From: Devosia sp. 2618
GTDB lineage: Bacteria > Pseudomonadota > Alphaproteobacteria > Rhizobiales > Devosiaceae
Assembly (NCBI RefSeq): GCF_040546815.1
Contig: NZ_JBEPOO010000001.1
Span: forward strand, 2,604,001 to 2,668,000
DNA length: 64,000 nucleotides
Direction of reading: 5' to 3'
This document shows, in pieces, positions 38,025 through 47,167 of the stretch. The notes under the pieces are model-generated. The model saw nothing but the letters and a program-made list of their open reading frames with translations. It was not told the DNA's origin and did no database searches. Every line of letters starts with the position of its first letter. Within the stretch, counting starts at the first letter, position 1. Made by a program: the position numbers and the translations under genes.

Positions 38025-39172
38025 ACGCCGGCAAGGCTCGGCACAAAATCCATTGGCCGGGCCCCGTCGCCAAAGAAGTGCTCGATCGCCATGACGCAGC
38101 GATCCGATGCAAGGCCGTCGCCGTAAGGGTTGACGGCCTTTGCCATGGCATCATAGGCCGCCTTGTCGGTCAGCAAGGTGCTGACTTCGCTGACGATGCG
38201 GTCCTCGTCTGTCCCCACCAGCTTGACGGTTCCGGCCAGCACGGCCTCGGGGCGCTCGGTGGTTTCCCGCATGACCAGCACCGGCTTGCCGAGGCTTGGC
38301 GCCTCTTCCTGCACACCACCACTATCGGTCAAAACGATATCGGAAGCCTGCATGGCGGCGACGAAATCGCTGTAGCCGAGGGGTTCAGTGATCAGCACGT
38401 TTTCGAGGCCCTGCAGGTGCGGCAGCAGGATTTCGCGCACAGCCGGATTGAGGTGGGCTGGGAGCAACAGCTGCACATCAGGGAACATGCGGGCCAGACG
38501 CGCTATGGCCCGGGCGGCGTTGGCCATCGGTTCGCCCCAAGACTCTCGGCGATGGGCGGTGATCAGAATGGTGCGCCGACCGGCGAGTTTGAGCACATCA
38601 GGGTTGGTCGGTGGCTTCATCCGGGCAGCGACTTCGAGCAGGGCGTCGATGACCGTATTGCCGGTGACCGCGATGGCTTCGGGCGCGATTGCCTCGGCCA
38701 AGAGGTTTTGGCGCGACATGTCGGTGGGTGCCAGATGCAGCGCCGCGATGCGCGACACCATCCCGCGGTTCACTTCCTCGGGGAACGGATTGTAGGGGTT
38801 GCCAGTGCGCAGACCGGCCTCGAGATGGACGACCGGAACCTTGTGGTAGAAGGCGGCCAGCGCGGCGGCGAAGCAGGTGGTCGTGTCGCCCTGAACGAGC
38901 ACCGCATCGGGCAGTTCCTGTTCGATGACGCCGGCGACACCCTCCAGCGCCCGGCAGGTGATGCCCGACAATTGCTGGCGTTCGGTGATGATGTTGAGAT
39001 CGTGCTTGGGCACGATGCCGAACAGGGCATTGACCTGGTCCAGCATCTGCCGGTGCTGGCCAGTGACGGCTATGATCGGCTCGATCCGGTCGGAGAGCGC
39101 CATCGCGGCAATCAGCGGCGCCACCTTGATGGCCTCGGGACGGGTTCCATAGACGACAAGGATTCTGCGCAT
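37997..39172 (-). CDS. wecB: Non-hydrolysing UDP-N-acetylglucosamine 2-epimerase
   Basis: 391 residues. It interconverts UDP-GlcNAc and UDP-ManNAc. It begins RRILVVYGTRPEAIKVAPL, includes VQGDTTTCFA, EAGLRTGNPYNPFPEE and TAHRRESWGEP, and ends the catalytic core with TDSGGVQEEAPSLGKPV. It supplies the substrate for the convergent WecC-like enzyme, with which it shares a 28-nt overlap. Confidence 0.95.
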   Translation of the reverse strand: MRRILVVYGTRPEAIKVAPLIAAMALSDRIEPIIAVTGQHRQMLDQVNALFGIVPKHDLNIITERQQLSGITCRALEGVAGVIEQELPDAVLVQGDTTTCFAAALAAFYHKVPVVHLEAGLRTGNPYNPFPEEVNRGMVSRIAALHLAPTDMSRQNLLAEAIAPEAIAVTGNTVIDALLEVAARMKPPTNPDVLKLAGRRTILITAHRRESWGEPMANAARAIARLARMFPDVQLLLPAHLNPAVREILLPHLQGLENVLITEPLGYSDFVAAMQASDIVLTDSGGVQEEAPSLGKPVLVMRETTERPEAVLAGTVKLVGTDEDRIVSEVSTLLTDKAAYDAMAKAVNPYGDGLASDRCVMAIEHFFGDGARPMDFVPSLAGVQAHAPRVS

Positions 39173-39578
39173 CGAAATTGTCCCCGTTCACGCCCGAACG
39201 CGGGCGACGGAGAAACGCTAGAGCGCTGGCTTTCCAACCAAAATACCTACATCGCCCTAGCCGATTGCGAGGCAAAGCGGCCTTGCGTCCTTGGGTCTAG
39301 CCCTGCGCAACTACTTAGATAGCCCGCTCAATCCGCGCTGACGCAGTATGAACTTGGCGGGCGAATTTCATAATTCGTTAAGATTATCGAAGCCGCGCCG
39401 CGCGTCCGAAAACACTATGCATGGAGCCCAATGGCCTAGATTTGCCATTGGCCGACCGGTCGCGCGGGCGACGGCTAAATCCCGTGGCCAGTTTTCAGCA
39501 TTTGCCAAACGGCTAGCCTTTGTCCCCAGCGCGTCCGATGCCGCAGGCCGACGTGCTTCTGCAACAGGCGAGGCCACT
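39173..39578. other. Divergent promoter region between wecB and exoY-like gene
   Basis: About 400 bp without a convincing gene. An open plus-strand frame from 39348 runs in frame into the sugar transferase, but its sequence is basic and low in similarity to the family's N-terminus. A perfect palindrome is present at 39428-39451 (see separate entry). No clear -35/-10 pair was identified. Confidence 0.5.
39428..39451. promoter_or_regulatory. Perfect 8-8-8 inverted repeat, candidate operator
   Basis: CCAATGGC, 8 nt, GCCATTGG. The geometry is that of a dimeric helix-turn-helix binding site. It lies about 130 bp before the exoY-like start and 255 bp before the wecB start. No T run follows, so it is not a terminator. 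The regulator is unknown. Confidence 0.45.
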
Positions 39579-40262
39579 ATGTTTGAGAGCATACACGGCA
39601 GGCACACGAGCGCAGCTGACACACTGGCTCAGACAAGGCTCAGACTTGCGTCGTCGCATCGGGTCTATCCTTTGGTGAAACGGGCCATCGATCTCGCACT
39701 GGTTCTCATCGGCGGACCATTTTTCCTGCCGCTGATCTTACTGCTGGTTATTCTGATCAAGCTGGATGGTGGGCCGGCGTTTTACCTGCAGCCGCGCATT
39801 GGCCGAAACGGTCGCGTGTTTCGGCTGTGGAAGCTCCGCTCCATGGTTCCCAATGCTGATGCGGCACTGGCGAGTTATCTGCAAAGCGATGCCGAGGCGC
39901 GGGCTGAGTGGGAAACCAACCAGAAGCTTAGGCATGATCCGCGCCTGACGGCGATTGGCCGCCATATTCGTCGCTACTCGCTCGATGAGCTGCCCCAGCT
40001 GTGGAATGTGCTGGTGGGCGATATGAGTCTGGTGGGGCCGCGCCCGATGATGCCCAATCAGCGGACGCTCTATCCGGGCACCGCCTACTACGACCTGCGG
40101 CCTGGCCTGACCGGACTGTGGCAGATCAGCGAGCGCAACAATTGCACCTTTGCCGACCGCGCCGCCTACGACAATCTCTATGCCCAGACGATCTCGTTGC
40201 GCACCGATTTCCGCACGCTGATGTGCACGTTCAAAGTGGTGTTTACCGGGACGGGCTGCTAG
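39579..40262 (+). CDS. Initiating sugar-phosphate transferase (ExoY/WbaP type)
   Basis: 227-residue membrane-anchored polyprenyl-phosphate hexose-1-phosphate transferase, which starts repeat-unit assembly by placing the first sugar phosphate on undecaprenyl phosphate. One hydrophobic reentrant segment (LVLIGGPFFLPLILLLVILI) is followed by the catalytic domain: FRLWKLRSM, DELPQLWNVLVGDMSLVGPRP and RPGLTGLWQIS. It is most like ExoY. Convergent with the ExoF-like gene, 15 bp apart. Confidence 0.93.
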   Translation: MFESIHGRHTSAADTLAQTRLRLASSHRVYPLVKRAIDLALVLIGGPFFLPLILLLVILIKLDGGPAFYLQPRIGRNGRVFRLWKLRSMVPNADAALASYLQSDAEARAEWETNQKLRHDPRLTAIGRHIRRYSLDELPQLWNVLVGDMSLVGPRPMMPNQRTLYPGTAYYDLRPGLTGLWQISERNNCTFADRAAYDNLYAQTISLRTDFRTLMCTFKVVFTGTGC

Positions 40263-40277
40263 GCCCGCCGTCTCGCC

Positions 40278-41567
40278 TCATGGCGTGGCCGTTGCCTGAG
40301 CAGCGGCGGCCGTCGTCGCCATTGGCATCTGCATTTGCATCGTCACCTTCACCAGATCGCCGGGCAGCAGAACGCTGTCCTCGGTGGCGGCGACGGTTGC
40401 GGGCTGACCATCCTGCTGGCGCAGGATCGAATAGCCCATGATCATCTGCGCGGTGCGGGCCAGCGTGGTGTTTTCGTCTGACTCGACCGACTGGCGCAAC
40501 ATGCGCATGGTGGTGGTCTGGTTGAGCGTCAGCTGCTCAAGATTGGCCTGCTCCTGCTGCAATTGCGCGGCGCCATCGGACTGTTGCTGGTCTTGCAGCT
40601 TCGCCAGATCGCGCTGCGCATTGCTGAGGTTTTCGCGGGCGCTCATGGTGGCGATGATGTTGTCGAGTTTGCTCGATTGCAGGTCGGACAGAATGCGCTG
40701 CGCATCGGTCAGGCGAGCAACGGTCGCCGAACCAGAACTGACCAGTCCAGTGATATTGGTCACCTGCTGGGTTGCACGCGTGATCTGATCGTCGATGGCC
40801 GTGGCCTTCTGCCCGAGCGCGTCGATCTCGGCTGTGAACAGATCGGCGAGCTGTTTGAGCCCATCTTGCTGCCGCGCGAACTCATTGGTGTGCGCCTCAA
40901 AGATACGGCGCTCCTGCTGCAGGATTTCAGCCGTTGTCGGATCGGTCGTATCGAGCACCGCCGGGAAGGTGATCTGGGTGCCGCGATCGAACTCAGTCTT
41001 CAGCCGTGCCAACCGCGCGGTGATGCGCAGGATGTCATTGCTGAACCCGTCGAGGTCCGATTGCAGCTTGATGGTCTCGGAGAGTCCGCCCGAACTGTCC
41101 AGCCGCCGTTCGCCACCGGCCAACGCCAAGGCCTGCGCCACGGTCATGCCGGGGCGGAAAGGATATTGGCCGGGCGTCGACACGCTGCCGACGACATAAA
41201 CCGGCGGATATTCGAGCACCTGCACCGAGGCATCGGGCGCGTCAAGCAGGCCGAGCTTTGCCTGCAGCCGCGCGGAAATATCGGCACCCAGCGCATCGGC
41301 GCTGAGGCTGGAGACATCGATTGGCCCCAGCGTCGGCACGTTCAGCGTGCCGTCGGCCGCCACCTCGAAATCGCCGCCCAACGCGTCCCAACGTTTGTAG
41401 TCGCCAGTGGAGGCGATGAACTGGACCACGGTCAGCCGCAATTTGGTCAATGGGGCCAGTGGGGCTGGCGCCGCACTGGCGATGGTGGCGAACGAAACGG
41501 TGGTGAGCAGGGCCGCCCAGAACCTGGCCCGGTGCAGATGCGCCCCCGATAGCTGAAAGTGCGACAT
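40278..41567 (-). CDS. ExoF-like polysaccharide export protein
   Basis: 429 residues. An N-terminal signal peptide (AALLTTVSFATIASA) precedes a polysaccharide-export domain (GGDFEVAADGTLNVPTLG) and an SLBB-type segment (VYVVGSVSTPGQYPF). The C-terminal half is a long predicted coiled coil (about 190-370). This is the ExoF layout, in which a periplasmic/outer-membrane export protein works with an ExoP/GumC partner. The divergent gene on its other side is that partner. Confidence 0.87.
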   Translation of the reverse strand: MSHFQLSGAHLHRARFWAALLTTVSFATIASAAPAPLAPLTKLRLTVVQFIASTGDYKRWDALGGDFEVAADGTLNVPTLGPIDVSSLSADALGADISARLQAKLGLLDAPDASVQVLEYPPVYVVGSVSTPGQYPFRPGMTVAQALALAGGERRLDSSGGLSETIKLQSDLDGFSNDILRITARLARLKTEFDRGTQITFPAVLDTTDPTTAEILQQERRIFEAHTNEFARQQDGLKQLADLFTAEIDALGQKATAIDDQITRATQQVTNITGLVSSGSATVARLTDAQRILSDLQSSKLDNIIATMSARENLSNAQRDLAKLQDQQQSDGAAQLQQEQANLEQLTLNQTTTMRMLRQSVESDENTTLARTAQMIMGYSILRQQDGQPATVAATEDSVLLPGDLVKVTMQMQMPMATTAAAAQATATP

Positions 41568-41778
41568 GGTCGTAGCCGTCCTGTGGTTTGGGAAACGCCC
41601 GGGCATCGTATCGCGCCAGGGGCACGGTAAGAACCGACTACAGCGGCTTAGCTCAACAGGCCTACTGCGCCGCCCGGCCTCACCCGTGTTGACGATGGAG
41701 CCCCCCTACGGCGCCGCATTATGGTTCGGTCACAAGACCTTGGCTGCGGCGACGGAAGGCCGCGAACGAGAGCGGGGG

Positions 41779-43323
41779 ATGGATGTGGACGCACTGAGCA
41801 ATATCGATTTCCGCTTCTACCTGTCGCTGTTTCGGCGGCGACTGCCGCTGCTGCTGAGCGTGGCCGCCCTCGTCGCGATCATTGGCGTGGCGGTGACCTT
41901 TCTGCGCCCAGCGGTTTATGAGGCTACGGCCAAAATCCTCGTTGAATCAGCGCAGATTCCGACCGAGCTGGCCAAGTCGACAGTGCCCACTGGTGCAGCT
42001 GAACAGTTCCAGATCATTCAGGAGGACGTGCTGTCGCGAGAGAGCCTGCTGGCTTTGGCGGATCATTATGGGATCTATGCCAGCCAGCCCAATCTGTCGC
42101 AGTCGGACAAGTTCGATGACATGGAACGCCGGGTTTCGATTGCGCCGATTTCGGTCGACAGTGCCGGTGGCACTGCGGCTACGGTGATCCAGATTGCCTT
42201 TAAGGCCGACGATCCCAATACCGCCGCCAATCTGGTCAATGACCTCGTGACTATGATCCTCAACAAGGATGTGCAGTTGCGCACGGCGCGGGCGACCGAA
42301 ACGGTGACTTTCTTTGATGGCGAAACCAAGCGCCTCGACGACGAGATGAGCGCGCTGGACGCCAAGATACTGGCGTTCAAGAACGACCATATCAACGCCA
42401 TGCCCGACAGCATGGATTTCCGTCGCAACCAGCAGACCGCCAGCCAGCAACGCCTTCTGGTCCTGTCTCAGGAAGAGGCGACGCTGCGCAAGCAGCAGAC
42501 GGACCTGCAGACGCGGCCATTCGAGGGGACAGCAGCGCCGGTGACGCCCGAGGAACAGAACCTTGCGGCGCTGCGCCAATCGCTTGTGCAGCAACAGGAT
42601 CTGTTCTCTGACACCAGCCCGACCATCATGACCTTACGCGCGCGCATTGCGGCGCAGGAGGCGGCAATGGCGGGGACCGGAGCCGATGACGCCAGTGGGA
42701 AGCCGATCACCAGTCGCGATTTCCAGATCGACGACATCAAGGATCGGCTGGCCGAAATTGCGTCGGAGCGGGCCAGCATCGTTCAGACCGTCGCTGACCT
42801 TGATACGTCTATCGCCGCTACGCCCGCCAATGAGACGGTGTTGAATGCGTTGCAACGGGACCACCAGAACGTGCAGGCACAGTATGACTCGGCCGTCGCA
42901 CGCCTCGCCGAGGCTTCCACCGGCCAACAGATCGAGTTGCTGCTCAAGGGCGAGCGCCTGTCGCTGATCGAGCGCGCAGTGCCGCCCCAGACGGCGCAAG
43001 GTCCGAGCAAGAAAGTGCTGCTGGCGGGGAGCGCCATCGCCGCGCTATTGCTTGGCCTCCTGGCCGTGATCGCGCCAGAATTTCTCAACCGCCGCATTCG
43101 CCGGCCGGCCGAGCTGACCTCGCGGCTGCAGATCGTGCCCTTTATCACCGTGCCCTACATCGAAGCCAAGGGCCGCAACTGGGCTGGTCCGGCGCTGGGT
43201 CTTGGCGTGGTCGCCGCACTGACTCTGTTGATGGCGACGCAGAACAATGCCGTGCCGCTCAGTGAACTCAACAGCATGTCGATGGCCAGTTTCGCCTCCG
43301 CAGTTCCCAGGATCCAACCATGA
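41779..43323 (+). CDS. Wzz/GumC-type chain-length protein, without kinase domain
   Basis: 514 residues. An N-terminal membrane helix (LLLSVAALVAIIGVAVTFL) begins the Wzz domain, followed by a long coiled coil (about 190-430). A second membrane helix (LLAGSAIAALLLGLLAVI) is followed by a third hydrophobic stretch near the C-terminus. It controls polysaccharide length and forms the inner-membrane part of the export channel. The kinase half is the next gene, overlapping by 4 bp. GGGGG precedes the chosen ATG. Confidence 0.9.
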   Translation: MDVDALSNIDFRFYLSLFRRRLPLLLSVAALVAIIGVAVTFLRPAVYEATAKILVESAQIPTELAKSTVPTGAAEQFQIIQEDVLSRESLLALADHYGIYASQPNLSQSDKFDDMERRVSIAPISVDSAGGTAATVIQIAFKADDPNTAANLVNDLVTMILNKDVQLRTARATETVTFFDGETKRLDDEMSALDAKILAFKNDHINAMPDSMDFRRNQQTASQQRLLVLSQEEATLRKQQTDLQTRPFEGTAAPVTPEEQNLAALRQSLVQQQDLFSDTSPTIMTLRARIAAQEAAMAGTGADDASGKPITSRDFQIDDIKDRLAEIASERASIVQTVADLDTSIAATPANETVLNALQRDHQNVQAQYDSAVARLAEASTGQQIELLLKGERLSLIERAVPPQTAQGPSKKVLLAGSAIAALLLGLLAVIAPEFLNRRIRRPAELTSRLQIVPFITVPYIEAKGRNWAGPALGLGVVAALTLLMATQNNAVPLSELNSMSMASFASAVPRIQP

Positions 43324-44099
43324 TCTACAGCACCGAGCCGACAGCACTCGATCAAGCCAGTGTCCATCTGCATCCCGCAGTCGGCCAGCAGGTGAACTGG
43401 TCGCAGCTAACGTCCTTGCCGGTTGATCCGGCATGGATGGAAAGCCAGCGGATCGTCTCGTTTCAGCGTCGCCACAAGGCGGCTCTGGCCTATGACATTA
43501 TGCGCACCAAACTGCTCAAGGATGCGCGCGAGAACAATTGGCGGACCATTGGTATTACCGCGCCCACCGCCGGATGTGGCAAGGCAACGGTTGCGGCTAA
43601 CCTGGCGATCAGCCTGACCAAGCATGACAAGCTCAAGGTCGCCATCATCGACCTCGACCTGCGGCGACCGCACATCGCGCAGATCTTTGCGCATAACGGG
43701 CACTTTACCACCGATGAGTTTTTGCGCGGGGAATGCCTGATGGAGGACTTTCTGGTGCGGATCGGCGACAACCTTGCCATCGGCGCCAGCCCCGACCCCA
43801 TCAGTTATCCGGCCGAGCTGCTGCATGGTCAGGGCGCGGCGCATATTCTTGAGCGGCTGCGCGATCAGCTGGGCGCCGATATCATCATCTACAGCCTGCC
43901 CTCGCTGCTTGAGAGCGACGATTGCCTTGGCCTGCTGCCACTGATGGAGGCGTCATTGCTGGTGGTCGGCGCTGAATATAGCACCGTGGCCGACATCGAT
44001 ATTACCGAGCGCGAGTTGCAGGCGCAGACGCGCCTGATCGGGGTGGTGCTGAACAAATGCCGCTTCACGTCCGATCAGAACACCAATTTCCAGATCTGA
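43320..44099 (+). CDS. BY-kinase/CpsD-like cytoplasmic ATPase, degenerate
   Basis: 259 residues, a P-loop ATPase of the bacterial tyrosine kinase/MinD fold. Walker A is PTAGCGKATVAAN, where the usual Thr/Ser after Lys is Ala. Walker A' is IDLDLRRPHIAQI, with the DxD. The Walker B position reads IIIYSLPSLLESDD, without the usual Asp. No C-terminal tyrosine cluster is present. It is coupled to the Wzz/GumC gene and probably binds its cytoplasmic ends, but kinase activity is doubtful. Confidence 0.8.
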   Translation: MIYSTEPTALDQASVHLHPAVGQQVNWSQLTSLPVDPAWMESQRIVSFQRRHKAALAYDIMRTKLLKDARENNWRTIGITAPTAGCGKATVAANLAISLTKHDKLKVAIIDLDLRRPHIAQIFAHNGHFTTDEFLRGECLMEDFLVRIGDNLAIGASPDPISYPAELLHGQGAAHILERLRDQLGADIIIYSLPSLLESDDCLGLLPLMEASLLVVGAEYSTVADIDITERELQAQTRLIGVVLNKCRFTSDQNTNFQI

Positions 44100-44106
44100 T
44101 TTTCGA

Positions 44107-45456
44107 TCAGTTCTCGCGGAAGGTGTGGATGAAGCGATCTTCCAGCGGTCCCATCAGATAGGACCACACGGTACGCTCGCCCGTTTGGAAAAAGCTCTCC
44201 GCCGGCATGCCGGGAACAAGCGATGCTCCGGCCGGCAGTTTGTCCAGTTCGCTATCGGCCACGTCGACCCGCACCGAGAAATACTGCACGCCGGTGGAAG
44301 GGTCCTGCAGCAGATCGGGCGAGATGGTTTCGACCGCGCCCATCAGATCGGCGGTTTTCTTGGTGTCGAAATTGAGCAGCCGGATTTCGGCGGTCTGGCC
44401 GATATGCAGATTGCTGATCTGCATCGGACTGACGCGCATATCGACCATCAGGTGATCTTCCTGCGGCACGATCAGCATTAGCGTATCGCCCGGTGCGATC
44501 ACGCCGCCGACGGTGCGCACGGTGGATTCGTGGACGGTGCCGGAGATCGGCGCGCGAATTTCCAGCCGCGCCAGGCGGGCCTCGGCAGCGATCTTTTTCT
44601 GCATCAGTTCGGCGACTTTTTGCGACACGACCTGAAGTTCGGTCAGCGCATCGGAACGGAAGTCGCTGACGGTCTGTTCGGACTGCATGCGCAGCTCGGA
44701 GATCGAGCTTTCGGTGCCGGTGATCGAGGCCTGGATGCTGGCCACCTGCCCGGCCAATTCGGCCTCGCTGCGCTTCATTTCGTTGAGCCGCTGGGCCGAG
44801 ACGAGCTCCTTGCCGTGGAGGGTTTCGAGTTGGGCAAGTTCTTCGCGGACCACACTGATCTGGCTGTCATAGGCAGCCGCCTGCGCCTTGTAGCCCTCGA
44901 TGACCGAGCCTTTTTCGGCGATCAGCTCGTTGAGCCGCGCCACCTTGCTCTCGAGCGACAGTTTGCGCGACTCGCGGAGGCCCTGTTGCACGGCCATGAT
45001 GACAGATAGATCGGGATCGACGGGCCAGTCAGCGGCCAGCGGCGACAGATGGATCATGCTGGTGCCCGAGCTTTCGGCCGCGAGGCGCGCCTGTGTGCCG
45101 AGGGCCTCGCGCAATTGGGCCATTACCACCGCCAGTTCTGCGCGCACCGACACATCGTCGAGCGTCAGCAGGACCTGGCCGGCTTGGACATGGGCGTTAT
45201 TCTCCACCAAAATCTGGCCGACAATGCCGCCTTCGGGATGCTGCACCTTGCGCGAGCCGCCTTCGGCCACAACGACGCCATTGGCGACGACGGCGCCCTG
45301 CACGCGCGTGGTTGCCGACCAGCCGCCGAGCCCCACAACCAGCGCTGCCATGACGCCAATGCCGAGCAGAGCGTGACGCCGCAAGCTTTTAAGATTGCGG
45401 TCGTGCGCCATGGCGGGCACGCCACCGCGACGGTTTACGTTGACGGCATTAGGCAC
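44107..45456 (-). CDS. Type I secretion membrane-fusion protein (HlyD/PrtE family)
   Basis: 449 residues. One N-terminal membrane helix (LLGIGVMAALVVGLGGWSA) is followed by a periplasmic lipoyl/barrel domain (VQHPEGGIVGQILVENNAHV), a long coiled-coil hairpin (about 100-280) and the returning lipoyl half (EIRAPISGTVHES). It bridges the ABC exporter and an outer-membrane TolC channel. The start is a GTG with AGGA upstream, overlapping the exporter stop by 8 bp. No tolC-like gene lies in the window. Confidence 0.92.
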   Translation of the reverse strand: MPNAVNVNRRGGVPAMAHDRNLKSLRRHALLGIGVMAALVVGLGGWSATTRVQGAVVANGVVVAEGGSRKVQHPEGGIVGQILVENNAHVQAGQVLLTLDDVSVRAELAVVMAQLREALGTQARLAAESSGTSMIHLSPLAADWPVDPDLSVIMAVQQGLRESRKLSLESKVARLNELIAEKGSVIEGYKAQAAAYDSQISVVREELAQLETLHGKELVSAQRLNEMKRSEAELAGQVASIQASITGTESSISELRMQSEQTVSDFRSDALTELQVVSQKVAELMQKKIAAEARLARLEIRAPISGTVHESTVRTVGGVIAPGDTLMLIVPQEDHLMVDMRVSPMQISNLHIGQTAEIRLLNFDTKKTADLMGAVETISPDLLQDPSTGVQYFSVRVDVADSELDKLPAGASLVPGMPAESFFQTGERTVWSYLMGPLEDRFIHTFREN

Positions 45457-47167
45457 TCTGTTTCCTGTCTATCGACTGCGGGAGAGAGATCTGGTGCAGC
45501 ACGGCATCCTTGTTGCCAAAGGCAACCTGTCGGCCGTCGCGCATGAAAAGCAGTTTGTTGATGGCCGCGATGGCGCTGGGACGATGGGCCACGACGACAA
45601 CGATGGCACCGCGCATGCGGGCGTCGGCAATAGCCTCGGTCAGCGCCTGATCGCCCTCCATATCGAGGTTAGAGTTCGGCTCATCGAGAACGATGAGGAA
45701 CGGTTTGCCATAGAGCGCACGGGCCAGCCCGATGCGTTGACGCTGCCCGGCCGACAGGGCGGAGCCTTGCGTGCCGATATGGGTTTCGTAGCCATTGGGC
45801 AGCGTGACGATAAAATCATGCACCCGCGCAGCACGGGCGGCGGCGAGAATGGCGTCGGTGTCATGCGACGGGGTAAAGCGGCCGATGTTTTCGGCAATGG
45901 TGCCGTCAAGCAATTCCACCGTTTGCGGCAGATAGCCGATGGTGCCACCCAGCGCGGTCGGATCGAAATGGGCGAGTTCAGAACCATCGAGCCGAACCGC
46001 ACCGCGCAGCACCGGCCAGACGCCGACCAGCGCCCTTGCAATAGAGGATTTGCCCGAGCCTGAGAGCCCGACAACGCCGAGGCCATCCCCGGCATCGAGT
46101 CGGAAATTGACATCCATCACCGCCGGACCACGCGAGGGATCAACGCCGGTGGCGAGGTTTTCAACGGCGAGGGTTTTCGTCGGCAGCGGCAGCTGCGTTG
46201 GGCGTTCGCGAACCTGTGTCAGCGGCAGCATTTCGGCCAGTCGACCGGCGGATTGCCGCGCATTCACAAAGCCGCGCCATTGGGACACGACCTGTTCGAT
46301 GGGTGCCAAGGCGCGAGAGGTGAGAATGGACGCGGCGATCATGATGCCGCCCGTCGCCTGCCCCTGAATGACCAGATAGGCACCCACCGCCAGCACGGCC
46401 GACTGCAGCAGATAGCGCACGCCCTTGGTGATCGAACCATAGAACGCGGTGCGGTCCGAGGAGGTCTGCTGCGTCTGCATCAGATTATCCGCAGCCTTGC
46501 CCCAGCGCTGGGTGACCGCGTCCAGCATGCCCATGGCGACGATGGATTCCGCGTTCAGTTCCGCGTCGCTGGCTCGGGCGGAGCGTTCGCCTGTGGCGGC
46601 CATGGTTGCCATGGCGGGGCGGCGCGAGTGCTTTTCGTTGATCACCAGCAGGCCAACGATCACCAGCCCACCAGCCAGCGCAAAGGTGCCGAGCAGCGGA
46701 TGGAGGAAAAATGCCAGCGCCAGATAGATCGGCACCCAGGGCACATCGAGCAGCGAAATTGCGCCAGGCCCGGACACGAACAATCGCACCACATCAAGAT
46801 CGTGGATCGGGGTGGCACGATTTCCTTGCCCGCCGGCCAATTTCAATCGAACGGTCAGTGGAAAAAGCGCTGTGGCGAAGCGATCGTGGATCATTCCCCC
46901 GAGGCGAATCGCCATTCGTGCCCTGATCCACTCGATCATCGCGTAGAACCCGTAGAGCACCACGACGATCCCCGTCAGCGCCAGAAGCGTGTCGGTTGAC
47001 CGACTGGGCAGCACCCGGTCGTAGACCTGCAGCATGTAAACGGATCCGGTCAGCATCAGTATGTTAGACGTAATACTGAGTGCGAACAGGACGGCGATCT
47101 GGCCCCGTGCCAGGCGGATAAGATCCACTACCGGCTTGGGTCCGATCGCATGATCAGATGACTTCAA
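45449..47167 (-). CDS. Type I secretion ABC transporter (PrtD family)
   Basis: About 572 residues. Five to six membrane helices (ALSITSNILMLTGSVYMLQ onward) precede an ATPase domain with Walker A GLSGSGKSSIA, signature LSAGQRQRIGLARAL and Walker B LIVLDEPNSNLD. There is no N-terminal peptidase domain, so it belongs to the RTX-type exporters that read a C-terminal signal. A TTG with AAGGGG 8 nt upstream is preferred; an in-frame TTG 75 nt further upstream gives a longer form. The nearest candidate substrate is the RTX protein at 55 kb. Confidence 0.9.
   Translation of the reverse strand: MKSSDHAIGPKPVVDLIRLARGQIAVLFALSITSNILMLTGSVYMLQVYDRVLPSRSTDTLLALTGIVVVLYGFYAMIEWIRARMAIRLGGMIHDRFATALFPLTVRLKLAGGQGNRATPIHDLDVVRLFVSGPGAISLLDVPWVPIYLALAFFLHPLLGTFALAGGLVIVGLLVINEKHSRRPAMATMAATGERSARASDAELNAESIVAMGMLDAVTQRWGKAADNLMQTQQTSSDRTAFYGSITKGVRYLLQSAVLAVGAYLVIQGQATGGIMIAASILTSRALAPIEQVVSQWRGFVNARQSAGRLAEMLPLTQVRERPTQLPLPTKTLAVENLATGVDPSRGPAVMDVNFRLDAGDGLGVVGLSGSGKSSIARALVGVWPVLRGAVRLDGSELAHFDPTALGGTIGYLPQTVELLDGTIAENIGRFTPSHDTDAILAAARAARVHDFIVTLPNGYETHIGTQGSALSAGQRQRIGLARALYGKPFLIVLDEPNSNLDMEGDQALTEAIADARMRGAIVVVVAHRPSAIAAINKLLFMRDGRQVAFGNKDAVLHQISLPQSIDRKQSA

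Noticed and set aside
38015..39322. A 435-codon open frame on the plus strand over wecB
   Set aside because: Antisense shadow of wecB, which is supported by clear family motifs.
39348..39578. N-terminal extension of the exoY-like protein
   Set aside because: The extra 77 codons are basic and unlike the family, and the control-region palindrome lies inside; the ATG before the family's normal N-terminus fits better.
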